Shown piece after piece: positions 31,931 to 42,808 of a stretch of DNA of 64,000 nt. The stretch spans positions 18,825,764 to 18,889,763 of the forward strand of contig CM059972.1 of NCBI GenBank assembly GCA_030490835.1, in the 5' to 3' direction. Below the pieces are notes generated by a model, which was not told where the DNA came from, searched no databases, and worked only from the letters and a program-made list of their open reading frames with translations. The stretch comes from Annona cherimola (Eukaryota > Streptophyta > Magnoliopsida > Magnoliales > Annonaceae). The position numbers and the translations under genes are program-made. How positions within the stretch are numbered: the stretch's first letter is position 1; each line of letters begins with the position of its first letter.

Positions 31931-32199
31931 TCAAAGTGGGAAAATTCAGCGCTTTCTGCTAAACATAGTAAGTAATATGATTAGACATGGCTAAAAATGA
32001 ACGACTGAAGATTATTAAGCCATTTGTTTGATGCAGCTAAGGAAAAATATTGAACTGGAAGATAAATCTATTTAATACATGAAAGGATTCTTTAAGGAGA
32101 GAATCTAATAGGCAAATAAGCCGTATTATTTGCTGAGTACCGGATGGGTAGACAGATTTGACGATCTGGCTTTCCTGTTACTGGCCGTGTAATTCCCAT

Positions 32200-33140
32200 G
32201 GATTCACAGCTGACGCCTCTTCAAGCACCCCCGTTTCAAGCCTGTAGGAAAGAACTCTCCCTTTGTATGGCAAAAATATAAGCACAAGTGTTTCAACCAG
32301 CAGGGCTTGAACGACTCCGCCGCGGGACCCGACAGCAAGGGAGATGGGAGCCACTTGGGACTCAAAGCCGCCGTCTTTGCTTTAGCCTCCTGATCTATCT
32401 GCCAAACGCAGGGCCAATGTCTCGAATGCACGCCGGCTGCATATGCAGAAATGCAAACGGCCTTCCGATCCCCAGAAGCAGCTGACCTTATGTCAGCCAT
32501 ATTGCCCGGGGAGTTGGAGAAACTTCAAATACTCTTCCCTGGGTATTTCCCGCACGTAGATAATGAGGTATTTCCCCCACGTCCAATGCAGTGCGCCATT
32601 CACGAAAAAGAGAGGTGTTTGATTTTTCAATGCGTCTAACTGGGTAGAGGAAGAGATCGGGGGCGGCTTCGGGAATTGTTTCGCACTCCACTCACCTGTT
32701 TGAGAAGAAATGAGGTGGAGTAGAAATGTGCAATAAGGAGGAGGACCAGGGCAAAGGAAGCGTATCACTTTGTAATAGTGCTGCTGATGCCCGTCAAAGG
32801 TAAAACCAACAAACCATAGCAGCGAGGAGCCTGTCGATGAGGGAAGTTGAAGGGATGCTTCGTGGCTGGATCATACACGGCATATTCTAAGTGCTGTTCG
32901 TAATTAGGATCAAGCCCTGGGAAGAACGAGGTCCTGTGGCCGTGATCCAAATAGAAGCCAAGTGAATGAACGATGGATGACGAGAACGACATTGCGTCAT
33001 GATCTAACTTAAGACGAAAGAAAGTCATGTAACGGATGCAAGCTAGGAGGTGAATGACGGTCGAAAGCGCTACAAGCACTGCCGGGAATTAGGAGGCATT
33101 GGGCTACAAGTGCTGCTGCTTGCCTTGGGTGAGGCGCGAA
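32200..33140 (-). pseudogene. F-box-associated domain pseudogene
   Basis: On the minus strand, pieces of the C-terminal domain of a plant F-box protein are spread over shifting frames. They include EYAVYDPATKHPFNFP (about 32860-32910), HYYKVIRF (about 32755-32778), ISSQTGEW (about 32690-32713) and FVNGALHWTWGKY (about 32570-32610). A frame change lies near 32800-32830 and another follows at about 32510. There are stops downstream, and I see no F-box at the 5' end. The order and motifs (YDPATK, YKVIRF, TGEW, FVNGALHW) are those of F-box-associated beta-propeller-like domains. It is probably a dead duplicate. Confidence 0.55.
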
Positions 33141-33160
33141 GATTGCTCTACACACTTGAA

Positions 33161-33596
33161 TGGGAAATTTGAGATTTAAGCCCTTTGACTTTAGGTATTT
33201 ACATTTTAAACACCAAAGTTTGCATATTAGTATTTTAAAGACCGTGAAGTTTGGTTCGTTGCATTTTAGACCATTGACCACAACAATGTTAAAAATTACC
33301 GTTAAAATCTTATAAAATATCTAAAATATCCTTTGCATTTTAAACTAAACTTCACATGGATTAAAATACTAATACACAATCAAAATTTATAACACCATGA
33401 ACTTCGTGAGAGTATAGAATTTAAATCAAACTTTACATGATTTAAAATGCGAAGGGTATTTTAGATAATTTACAAGATTTTAATAGTAATTTTTAACGCC
33501 GTTAGAGTTGATAGTTTAAAATGCAAAGAACCAAATTTCATCGAGTTTAAAATGTAAATATGCAAAGTTAAAGAATTTAAAATGCAAATTGTCCCA
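33161..33596. mobile_element. Foldback element with about 210-bp arms
   Basis: The left arm from TGGGAAATTT is mirrored to the right end AATTGTCCCA. Shared blocks within the arms include TATTTACATTTTAAAC, TTTGGTTC(T/G)TTGCATTTTA and GTTAAAAATTAC. No target duplication could be settled and there is no coding capacity. It adjoins the 5' side of the F-box pseudogene. Confidence 0.7.
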
Positions 33597-34063
33597 ACGA
33601 TCATTGGCTTTTTTGGGTAGACGTGAGAGAATTTCTTCAGTAATGTCTTGCCTCAACTCTCTTGTCTATCAGATCCTGCTCCTCCATAATTATCACTCAT
33701 ATCGTGGCGACGGATGTTAAGAAGATATCAAGGCAAGAAGCAAGAGGTTGGTAGGGATTCTGTAATATCATCTCAATTCTCGAAGCTAATAAGCTTCTCC
33801 TCTTTTTAAGCCCGCATGCATATGAATTAGATTCCCCAAAAGTGTCATTGGGATTGGAATCTTATATTTTTCAAAAATACTTTTCTCATTTTTAAAAAAT
33901 ACTAATATACTTTTTCTCATTTACAATGCATTTTACCCAATTATAATGTACTTCTGCCTGTTCCCACTTCCCAATACATTTTTATCCTAATTCTCATCCC
34001 AACTTGCGCATTCCTTGAGATTGCGCGCTCACTGCACACATTGCACACCTCTGCATTTGTTGC
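33597..34063. other. Intergenic DNA, nothing recognised
   Basis: About 470 bases with no coding or repeat boundary that I can support. Confidence 0.4.
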
Positions 34064-34723
34064 TAGGGTGCAACTTGGGCATATAAAACTTAAGTTTTCC
34101 TTAACCTTAACTTTAATTCTATTTATAAAATATTAATCCTAACTCTAATTTTGATGTTATTTGTAAAATGTAAATCCTAATCCTATTTTTGAAAATCGAG
34201 TTTGAGTTGAAATTTATGTTGATGAATTTATTTTTTATTTAAAAGTAATAAATTTAAAATTTGATATAAATATATAATAATAACAAATCATGTAAGTAAA
34301 CATAATAATATACAATGAAACTACAGATTTTTTGAAAAATAACAATATAAAGAATATTTCTAGAAAAAATAAGATAAAGGAATAAAATTATTGGATGTAA
34401 AAGTAAATGATAGAAATAAAAGATAAATATAAATAAAAAATAGATTTTATTTATAATATAATTACAATATGTCAAACATGTATTCAAATATAAATATAAA
34501 TAATATAAATATGCAAAATATAAAGAATATTGTTTAAATATATGTATATAATACATTTTATAATAAATACAAAATGAAAAATCAGGCTTGGGTTTACTTG
34601 AATTCTAACCCTATCATATTTACCAATTGGGTTTGAGTTGGGAAAAAGTAAGTTTAAACATCGTTGGAAATCAGGTTCAGCAGGCTGGGGTTCGGGCTTA
34701 ATCTGGCCCAAGTCGCACCCCTA
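34064..34723. mobile_element. Non-autonomous hAT-type element, 660 bp
   Basis: Ends TAGGGTGCAACTTGGGC and GCCCAAGTCGCACCCCTA, matching the terminus of the copy at 46924. The interior is very AT-rich. An 8-bp target duplication is not evident, so one end may be altered. Confidence 0.6.
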
Positions 34724-34750
34724 CTTTGCCTTGCACACGTGCTGTACCGC

Positions 34751-35912
34751 TGTAGCACCCGCCGGGAGCGCTACGGTGGGCTCGGAATGAGTTTTCCGGA
34801 CCTTAGAGATGTGGATCGTATTGAAAAGCGACGTGGGCTTGGATTTCCTGCATTCACTTGGGGTAAAATGAGTTAGGCCTCACGTTTTTTAGAAAAATGG
34901 GCATATAGGCGTTTTCTCGTGGTTTTGGCGGCATGACGGCTAAGACGGGGCTTCCGTACACGGGTCAAGTCACAAATCCGGCAGCATAACGGCGGCGTAC
35001 TATGCTGGAATCTGCGGACCCGCGTGCACCCACCTTGCCGGGGCGTTAGCTCAAACACGCACACAAGAAAACAATGAAAATGGAGTCGCCACTGATCTTT
35101 AAAGGGAGATCGGCCCCTATTTAAAGAAATAAGGCACTAGTAATACAGAATCTGGGTTCCGGCCTTCAAGTTGAAGCAAATATGGAGAAATCTACCAACC
35201 CGAGGCGGTTTACACAGCGTAAAGGGGAAAAATAAAAAGGTTTTAAGAGAACGGGAGAGATGGAAAAGGGAAAATGGGAAGAGAGGCGTGGAGCGCGTAG
35301 AACATGGAAGCCGGGATGCCGGGGGCGTTGCTGCAGACTCCCGTCCTCCCCTTGGGATGCCTCTCTTCAAGTGTGCTTGAATGAGAGGGGAGCTCTTCCT
35401 TTTATAGATGGTGGAGTGGGCTTTGGGCTCCCTTGAGGTCATGGACTTGGTCCATGGGCTTGGGCTTAAGTGGGATCATGGACTTGGTCTTGAGTTGGGG
35501 TTATGGGCTTTGGGCCTCTTGGGTGGTTTTGGACTTGGTCCATAAGCTTGGCTTGGTGGGCTAGAGCTTGGCTTAGCCCATGGCTTTGAGTGGGCCGTTG
35601 TGGAGGCCCAAAATTGTAGAGAAGCCTGCTTCCGAGGCTTTAGTGGGCTAGAGCTTGGCTACACCCGTTTGTTTTGTCTGGTGGGCTGCTTTGTGGAGCC
35701 CGTTGAGGTGGCCTGTAGGAGCTTCGCTCTTTGTGGGCCGGATTTAGTTTGTTGAAAAGTCTGCTTCGAGGCTTAGTGGAGCTTCGCTCACGTGGGCTGA
35801 GCGCGGGAGGGCCCGCTTGGTTGTCGTGAATTTCCTTTTGCGTCAAATTTGGTTGGGCTTGAATCTCGCGTCCAATTATCCGTCTTTGGGCCCCAAAGGT
35901 GGGGTGTCAACA
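34751..35912 (-). repeat. 3' LTR of the Tat-like element
   Basis: 1162 bases, TGTAGCACCC to GTGTCAACA on the plus strand (TG..CA ends). Same as the 5' LTR except for about 12 substitutions and the lack of a 13-bp tandem duplication. A TATA-type element (TATAAAAG, minus, 35399-35406) is conserved in both LTRs. Confidence 0.95.
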
Positions 35913-35914
35913 GC

Positions 35915-35925
35915 TGCCCCCCTTT
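35915..35925 (-). other. Polypurine tract
   Basis: AAAGGGGGG on the minus strand, ending a few bases before the 3' LTR. It is the expected plus-strand primer site for reverse transcription. Confidence 0.8.
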
Positions 35926-36189
35926 GCCAGAGGCGTCTTGACGGTGAATGGCAAAGCGTCAGACACCCCGTTGACCTAAAGAGTTTCTCAGATCATTGGG
36001 CCATTTTGCCAATTTTGTAAACTTGCGGCGTCTTTCCGTAGATGTGGCTTGAAGGTGGCTTTTGCAAAAGATCTCTGCAGGCTTTTCTGTAAAATATAAC
36101 TCTGGTATGTCCCTTTTCGCAAAATTCCTTGTTGACCTTTTCCGTGAATATAGAGGGCTTGCGGGGCTGCTTTGCGTATTTTCCGAATA

Positions 36190-37072
36190 TAGGTGATTTT
36201 TTGCAATTCCACAAGTGGTCGGGGGGCCGTTTGCAATGTTCCTGGGCTTAGGGTTTCGGTCGTGGCCCCCCTTCCTCTGGCTTCTCCTTTCTCTTCCCTC
36301 CATTGCCGCCGCCGCCGCCTGTTGTCACCGTTCGGGGTGCGTCGCCGGCGTCCGTGGTCTTCTCCTGCGACAGCTGCCTGCGTTTCATCTCCTTCTTCCC
36401 CGGCCGCCATTGCTGCTGCTGCCGGGTCTGTCGGCTTCTCCTTTTCCGGTGGCCACGATGACCTGCTTGGGGTGCCGTTTGTGTCGCCGGTGTGCCATCG
36501 CTGCTGCTGCCTTCTCCGCATCCGGCAGCCGCTATCACTGTTGGGACGGCCTTTCCCTTGCATCCGGCCATTCGCTCTGCTGCTGTTGTTGATTCGCCGG
36601 CGCCGCTGCTGAGACCATTACTGTTGGGGTTTTCCCCTTTCGTGGTCTTCTTTTCTCCTCTTCGTCTCCGGCAGCGATTGAAATCGCTGCGGCCGCTGTT
36701 GGGTGGTTCCCCCCTCGTGTTTGGCCGCCGGCCTTACTGCTGTCGAGGATTGGTGTCGCCGCTGCTGGATTGACGCTGCCCTTTCTTCTCTGGCGAGTGT
36801 TTCCGGCTCATCCTCTCCGCTCCCGGCCGTCATCGTGGCCGACATAGGTGACGGGGCTGCTACCAGGGTCTGGCCGTCTTCTCCTTCGAGCTACCGTGGT
36901 AGCCGCCGGCAAGGGCCGTCATTGCCGCCGCTGAGTTTTCAGTAAGGTTCTACTCTCTCTCTTTTTTTTGTTTTTCTTTTCTTTTTTCCATTTCTCTCTT
37001 CTTCTTTTTTTGCTTTGTTTTCTTTTCACTTTTTTTGTTTTTTTGTTTTTTTGTTTTTTATTTTTTGTTTTG

Positions 37073-37103
<31 letters not shown>

Positions 37104-37465
37104 TTTTTTGCTTGAAAAGGTGGTGTAAACTGACCTGATATGATTTTGCTCGGGGCATGATGCTTATCTTGTTGCTTGTTGCCTCGTGTTGATCCATCGC
37201 CTTTTATGTTGCAGTTGTCAAGATGTCTTCTAGAAAGGCGTATGGCTTGCGCTCTCGAGATAAAGCAGTATGGCTCAAACCCAATGAGCCGGGTGGATTG
37301 GCGAACATGCCTGTCAAAATTCTGGATGATGTAGCATGAGAAGGCAAAAAGACTTCATCTTCAACGGCTAGAGTTTCGGCCGCGGGAACCTCCTCGGCCG
37401 GTCGCCACAAGGCTTCGGGTGGTGACGCTCTTGCTCGGGCTAGGGCCGCCGGTGGAATGTCTTGA
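36190..37465 (+). other. Candidate antisense gene in the 3' region of the element
   Basis: Opposite to gag-pol. A GC-rich, CCG/CTG-rich leader (about 36230-36940) ends at a donor-like CA|GTAAGG (intron from 36942). A T-rich stretch follows, then a GCAG acceptor at 37214. Eight bases on is an ATG (37223) opening a small frame: MSSRKAYGLRSRDKAVWLKP and so on. A TGA stops it after 38 codons (37337-37339), but the frame stays open for about 41 more codons to 37465, with Ser/Ala/Arg-rich composition. The layout resembles a spliced leader plus short coding exon with one nonsense change. Some Tat-lineage elements carry extra antisense reading frames of unknown role. Splicing and expression are inferred. 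The leader's long open frames on both strands are probably compositional. Confidence 0.4.
36960..37112 (+). repeat. T-rich / TTTTG repeat tract
   Basis: Low-complexity TTTTC and TTTTG units over about 150 bases. It falls inside the candidate antisense intron, where it could act as a polypyrimidine-rich segment. Confidence 0.9.
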
Positions 37466-37733
37466 AGGCGTTTCTACATCTCCTCTCTTTTGGCCGAGTT
37501 GTATTTTTTGTGAATCTGAATGCTTGTATGAGCTATATATATATTTTTTGAATGTAAAGCCGTGTGAATACCGGCTCCTTCTTGGAGGATGTGTTTGTAT
37601 GATTTGTTGCTTTTGCAGGGCATGGATCTTGTAAAATTTTCCTTCTTGACGTCCCTTGTAATGCCTTGATCCATTGTAGGCCGTTGGCTATTGAAAATTC
37701 TGCATAAGGGTGCTGTAAATTTTTTTTATATAT

Positions 37734-37760
37734 ATAGACCTAAAAACTTTTTAGGTCTAT
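37734..37760. other. Perfect palindrome with one-base centre
   Basis: Two 13-base arms (ATAGACCTAAAAA and its complement) around a single C, in the 3' region of the element. The inner 9-base arms recur in the leader at 44739-44757. Confidence 0.9.
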
Positions 37761-37889
37761 CGGCCTGTTTCCAGCAGCAGCAGTTCTGCACTTGTGTTTT
37801 GCCTTCAATTTCACGAGAGATGTTGAGGGACAGTTTCTGGGTGTTCCTCATGCTTTGCTGTCATATCAGTACTTCGATGGTGAGCCCTT

Positions 37890-40800
37890 TTATGCATAGA
37901 ACTTCTTGACATGGTCCGAACTTATGATTTCGGCCTTTCCGTTGTCTTCGGGTTTTGAGATGGCTAACGCTCCGTTTGATAAAACTTTGGCTATAATCCA
38001 CGGACCTTCCCAATTAGGCATAAATTTGCCTCTTTTATCTGAAAGATGAACAAGTAGGATCCTTTTCATGACGAGGTCACCCTCTTGGAAGTTCTTAGCT
38101 TTTACCGATCGGTTATAGGCCCGTGCCATTCGCCGTTGATATGCTTGGGTGTGGTGAAGAGCTTGAATTCTCTTTTCATCAAGCAAATCCAGTTGGGATT
38201 GGCGCGTCTGCATCCACTCATCCATTTCTAGCTCGCTTTCCTTCAAGATCCTCCAAGTTGGAATCTCCACTTCAATGGGTAGGACCGCTTCCATGCCATA
38301 GGTCAAGGCATAGGGTGAGAATCCCGTGGCTCTCCGGATAGAGGTTCGGTATGCCCACAAGGCGTATGACAACTTTTCTGCCCAATCTCGATAGTTCTCC
38401 ACCATTTTGCCAAGGATCTTGATTAAGGTTTTGTTTGCGGCTTCTACGGCTCCGTTGGCTTGAGGACGGTAGGGACTTGACTTGTGGTGTTGGATTTTGT
38501 ATTGAGCTAGGAAGTCTTGAACTTTCTTACTGACGAAGACCGTTCCGTTGTCACTTATGATTGCTTGCGGAAGCCCGAACCTTGATAGGACGTTTCCTTT
38601 GATGAAGCGTATGACTTGTGCTGCATTGATAGTTGGAAAGGATGTTGCTTCAACCCATTTAGTGAAATACTCTATTGCCACCAATATGTATTCATGACCG
38701 CCAATGGATTTAGGGGCTATCTTCCCGATTATATCTATTCCCCAAGTTGAGAAGGGCCATGGGGTAGATAAGTAATGCAAGTCCGTTGCGGGTGAGTGTA
38801 TCAAGTTCCCGTGCTCTTGGCATTTGAAGCATCTCCTCACATACTCCAAGCAATCTTTTTCCATTGAGATCCAATAGTATCCTTGGCACATTATCTTTTT
38901 TGCCATCATGATCCCATTCATATGTGCTCCGCAGTCCCCATCATGGATTTGGGTCATGACTTCCTTTGCTTCTTGCCGGTCAACACACCGTAGTAGCATT
39001 TGGTTATGAGACCTCTTATACAATGTCGCCCCCTGTATTATGTAGCTAGAGGCTAGTCTCTTGATGGTTCTTCTTTCCGCAAGCGTGATATGATCATCGA
39101 ATGCTTGGTGCTCCAAGAGCTGTTTTATGTCATGATACCACGGCTTTTCTTCCTCTTGAGTTTCTTCGGCTTCGGCCGTCACTTGCAAGCAATATGCGGG
39201 TTGTTGAGATGTTTGCACCGTGATTTCTTGAGTTCCCTTCCCGTATGGTATTTCAACCATGGATGCCAAGGTTGCTAGTGCATCCGCCCATTGGTTTTGA
39301 GCCCGTGGCGCATAGGTGAAAGTGACTTCTTCGAATGAGTAAACCAAGTGAGTTAATGCCGCGTGGTAAGGCTTTAGCTTTTCATCTCGGGTTTCCCATT
39401 CTCCATTTGCTTGGTTGATTACCAACTGCGAGTCCCCATAGATTTGAAGTTTTCTTGCCCCCAGCTTGTAGGCTTCCCGCACTCCGGCTAGGCAAGCTTC
39501 ATATTCGGCGATATTGTTTGTGCATGGGAAAACCAGTCTTCTTGATATCATGATCGGGGCTTGGTTGGGGGAGCAAAGGACAACACCTATTCCGTTACCC
39601 GAAGCGTTCCATGCGCCATCAAAGTACAAGGTCCAAGCATCATTTTCTTCGTCTTGTTCCACAAGTAGTATTTCCTCGTCCGGGAAGTCTTCTTGTAGCG
39701 GTTGGTAGTCCGGGAGCGCCTGTGCGGCTAGGTAGTCCGCTACCACTTGTCCCTTGACAGCTTTCCTAGTGACATATACTATGTCAAACTCTGTGAGGAG
39801 CAATTGCCACCGTGCTAGCTTTCCTGTCAATACGGTCTTTTGACAAAGATACTTTAACGGATCCATTTTTGAGATGAGCAATACGGTACGGGACATGATA
39901 TATTGTCTTAACTTTTGCACGGCCCATACAAGAGATAAGCATACCTTTTCAATCTCCGGATATCTGACTTCCGTAAGGGTATATTTTCTGCTTAAGTAAT
40001 ATATGGCTTGTTCTTTCCGTCCCGATTCATCCGGTTGTCCTAGCACCGCCCCCAATGCCATTGGAGTGACTGAGAGATACAGCAACAAGGGACCTTCCGC
40101 TCTAGGTGGCACCAAGATGGGAGGGTTAACCAAGTAGGCTTTGATTTTATCAAAGGCGATTTGACAATCTTCATTCCATTCTTTGGGAGAGTCTTTTCTT
40201 AGCAACTTAAAGATCGGTTCACAAGTGGATGCTAGTCGGGATATGAACCGACTAATGTATTGAAGTTTGCCCAAGAATCCCCTTATCTCTTTTTCGGTTG
40301 CGGGAGGCGGCATGCTTAGTATTGCCTTGACTTTTGCCGGGTCCACCTCAATTCCTTTTCCACTAACGATGAATCCGAACAAGCGCCCCTTTTGAGCTCC
40401 AAAGACACATTTTTGCGGGTTGAGCCTTAGTTGAAATTTCTCCATCCGGTTGAATAGTTTTTCCAAGTCTCTTAGATGCTCTTTAAAGGTGTAGGACCGG
40501 ACTATCATGTCGTCCACATAGACCTCCATTTCTTTGCCCATCATGTCATGGAAGATGGCCGTTATGGTACGTTGATATGTAGCCCCGGCATTTTTCAAAC
40601 CGAATGGCATCACTTTGTAGCAAAATGTCCCCCAAGGAGTGATGAAGGATGTCTTTTCTCTATCTTCTTCGGCGATTTTGATTTGATTATACCCGGAGAA
40701 CCCATCCATGAAGGAGAACCATGTATGGCCCGCCGTGTTGTCGATTAGAGCATCGATGTGAGGCAGTGGGAAGTCATCCTTTGGGCTAGCCTTGTTGAGG

Positions 40801-41381
40801 TCTCTATAGTCGATGCACATTCGGACTTTTCCGTCCTTCTTGGGCACGGGAACTACATTAGCTAGCCATTGTGGATAGTGCGATACTACCAAGAATCCGG
40901 CATTATACTGCTTGATGACTTCATCCCTTATCTTGGGTATCCATTCCGGTTTGAGCCTTTTAAGTTTTTGCTTTACCGGCTTGACACCGGCCTTTATTGG
41001 GAGTTGATGAGTAATGAGATTTTCGTCAAGTCCGGGCATGTCTTCGTAGGAAAAGGCGAAGTTGACTAGCCGAGGCTTGAGAAAGGCGAGCATTTGGTTT
41101 CTTTCTTCGGCGGATAAGTTCTTTCCAATACGAAGACATTTGGGTAGTTCCGGGGTTACCAAATTGACGATCTCGTAGTCCAAAGCCGCGTCTTTATTTT
41201 CATGTCTTTCTATGTTGTCACGCAGCTCCTCATCAACTCCTCTTTCTTCTGAGATTTCTAGCAACTCATGGGACCAGCGAATGCTGGGCCATATATCCGC
41301 CTCCGTTTGCTTCTTCTTCTTTTGAATGGGCGCCGGATGCATGATATGACTGCTAGAGCCGGGTCTTGAGCAAGTTGGCAT
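37890..41381 (-). CDS. Retrotransposon pol: RT, RNase H, second RNase H, integrase
   Basis: One open frame of 1163 residues. Reverse transcriptase spans about 130-320, with the catalytic YVDDM at 288-292. The standard RNase H region (about 430-550) lacks an obvious full catalytic set. An archaeal-type RNase H follows, with D588, E626, D650 and D700. Integrase has the zinc-binding H813, H820, C851 and C854, and the core D883, D944 and E980 with the usual 35-residue spacing. This set makes cDNA from element RNA and inserts it. All visible catalytic residues of RT, the second RNase H and integrase are present. The frame overlaps the protease frame upstream by 124 bases. The ATG at 41381 is only the first in the frame; the natural start of pol is by polyprotein processing. 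Confidence 0.95.
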   Translation of the reverse strand: MPTCSRPGSSSHIMHPAPIQKKKKQTEADIWPSIRWSHELLEISEERGVDEELRDNIERHENKDAALDYEIVNLVTPELPKCLRIGKNLSAEERNQMLAFLKPRLVNFAFSYEDMPGLDENLITHQLPIKAGVKPVKQKLKRLKPEWIPKIRDEVIKQYNAGFLVVSHYPQWLANVVPVPKKDGKVRMCIDYRDLNKASPKDDFPLPHIDALIDNTAGHTWFSFMDGFSGYNQIKIAEEDREKTSFITPWGTFCYKVMPFGLKNAGATYQRTITAIFHDMMGKEMEVYVDDMIVRSYTFKEHLRDLEKLFNRMEKFQLRLNPQKCVFGAQKGRLFGFIVSGKGIEVDPAKVKAILSMPPPATEKEIRGFLGKLQYISRFISRLASTCEPIFKLLRKDSPKEWNEDCQIAFDKIKAYLVNPPILVPPRAEGPLLLYLSVTPMALGAVLGQPDESGRKEQAIYYLSRKYTLTEVRYPEIEKVCLSLVWAVQKLRQYIMSRTVLLISKMDPLKYLCQKTVLTGKLARWQLLLTEFDIVYVTRKAVKGQVVADYLAAQALPDYQPLQEDFPDEEILLVEQDEENDAWTLYFDGAWNASGNGIGVVLCSPNQAPIMISRRLVFPCTNNIAEYEACLAGVREAYKLGARKLQIYGDSQLVINQANGEWETRDEKLKPYHAALTHLVYSFEEVTFTYAPRAQNQWADALATLASMVEIPYGKGTQEITVQTSQQPAYCLQVTAEAEETQEEEKPWYHDIKQLLEHQAFDDHITLAERRTIKRLASSYIIQGATLYKRSHNQMLLRCVDRQEAKEVMTQIHDGDCGAHMNGIMMAKKIMCQGYYWISMEKDCLEYVRRCFKCQEHGNLIHSPATDLHYLSTPWPFSTWGIDIIGKIAPKSIGGHEYILVAIEYFTKWVEATSFPTINAAQVIRFIKGNVLSRFGLPQAIISDNGTVFVSKKVQDFLAQYKIQHHKSSPYRPQANGAVEAANKTLIKILGKMVENYRDWAEKLSYALWAYRTSIRRATGFSPYALTYGMEAVLPIEVEIPTWRILKESELEMDEWMQTRQSQLDLLDEKRIQALHHTQAYQRRMARAYNRSVKAKNFQEGDLVMKRILLVHLSDKRGKFMPNWEGPWIIAKVLSNGALAISKPEDNGKAEIISSDHVKKFYA

Positions 41382-42808
41382 AGCATACCAGTTTTTGGCT
41401 TGTCTTGGCTTAACGACGTTTTTTTTTCATGCCGGTCATCATGAGCTATCATTAAAACTTCTTGGGTCTCCAATGCTTCGGGTAGTATGTGCCCTGCAGT
41501 TATGAACCGAGTTGCTTTGTTTGATTTCTTGAACTTGTCCTCTTCGGGTCTATATCCAAGACCCCATTTGTTGTTCTTTTGTTGAGGATTGAGTAACACC
41601 GTCTTTCCTCGGTATTTGATGTTGAACCTTGTTGTTTGCCTTTCGGCCGGGGGTATGACATAGTGGAGCGGGAGCCTTTGCTTTGAAGGGATGTGATGGA
41701 CTTCATGTATGTCATCCATCTTGAAAGGGAGAGGATCCGAAGATTCATACACTTCAATTAGTGGAACTTCATGACAGTTTTCAAATTCCACTGGGATGAT
41801 GATCTCGGGGTTGGCTTCGATGACCACTAGCTTTCCCGCCGATATGTACTTGAGCTTTTGGTGGAGAGAGGACGGGATGGCTCCGGTTTGGTGTAACCAC
41901 GGTCTTCCTAATAACATGTTGAAAGACGCGGGGATGTCCAAGACTTGAAAAGGGATGACCATGGTGTCGGGTCCCACTTGGATTTCTATGTCTAGTTCAC
42001 CCAAGACCGTCTTTTGAGAGTTATCAAAGGCTCTTACATGGTAGTCACTCGGCCGCATTTGATTCATCGGGATTCCAAGCCTCTTGATCGTTCGTAATGG
42101 GCAAACATTAAGACTTGCTCCGTTGTCAATGGTTACCAAGGGGATCTTCAAGCCATTGTACCCGACCGTGATGCTCAAGGAATGTCCATGGTTGCGTCCT
42201 TCCGCGGGAAGCTCCTCATCGGTGAATGTGATGGCGTTAGGGGCCATTATTTGCCCGATCATGTGAGCCACCGCATCGGGAGTCACCTCCGTGGTTATGT
42301 GAGCTTCGCTTAGCACTTTAGTGAAAGCCTCCCTATGCTTTGTTGACGTGCATAATAGCTCCCATATGGATATTTGAGCTGGCAAGGATTTGAGTTGTGA
42401 AGCCACGTCATATGGCGGTTCCTTTTCCGGGTTGGTGATCACGTTGCGAGCCGGCTCCCGTCGGTAGACTCGGCCATTGGGATAGATGTTGCCTATCTCT
42501 GAGCATTGAGGATATTCCCATGGGACCTTGTGCGAGTCGTATGTTGGCTTTGACTTGGCCGCTAGTACCACGGGTTCTTGATGAGGAGGAGCAATCTTCA
42601 AGTTGTTCACGCCCGGCAATATGAGGTAGTCTTGGTCATGCGCTTCTTGAGGTTTACGGACATTCCGAGGAGCGGCTCCTTGTAGTGTGATAGTTTCTTG
42701 CTTAGCCCGTTGTAGAGTGATCATATAGGCTTCATGACTCGGCTTTGCGGGTTCCCTTGCAACTTCTATGAAGTTTATGTTTGTTGCATTAGGATTCCTT
42801 GGTTTCAT
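41258..42808 (-). CDS. Retrotransposon protease-region frame
   Basis: 516 residues in a different frame from both gag and pol. The aspartic protease active site reads IDNGAS (in VTIDNGASLNVCPL), a variant of the usual D-T/S-G-A. A flap-like and hydrophobic stretch ending in MLLGRPWLH follows about 70 residues later. The rest is the linker toward reverse transcriptase. It overlaps gag by 20 bases at its start and pol by 124 bases at its end. A run of nine T (nine A in sense) at 41419-41427 lies just upstream of the pol overlap and is the likeliest place for the frame change. Confidence 0.88.
   Translation of the reverse strand: MKPRNPNATNINFIEVAREPAKPSHEAYMITLQRAKQETITLQGAAPRNVRKPQEAHDQDYLILPGVNNLKIAPPHQEPVVLAAKSKPTYDSHKVPWEYPQCSEIGNIYPNGRVYRREPARNVITNPEKEPPYDVASQLKSLPAQISIWELLCTSTKHREAFTKVLSEAHITTEVTPDAVAHMIGQIMAPNAITFTDEELPAEGRNHGHSLSITVGYNGLKIPLVTIDNGASLNVCPLRTIKRLGIPMNQMRPSDYHVRAFDNSQKTVLGELDIEIQVGPDTMVIPFQVLDIPASFNMLLGRPWLHQTGAIPSSLHQKLKYISAGKLVVIEANPEIIIPVEFENCHEVPLIEVYESSDPLPFKMDDIHEVHHIPSKQRLPLHYVIPPAERQTTRFNIKYRGKTVLLNPQQKNNKWGLGYRPEEDKFKKSNKATRFITAGHILPEALETQEVLMIAHDDRHEKKTSLSQDKPKTGMLCQLAQDPALAVISCIRRPFKRRRSKRRRIYGPAFAGPMSC

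Noticed and set aside
35988..36612. Long overlapping open frames on both strands in the GC-rich 3' region of the retrotransposon
   Set aside because: Arg/Gly/Pro/Leu-rich products reflect CCG/CTG composition. I treat the region as the leader of the antisense candidate, not as proteins.
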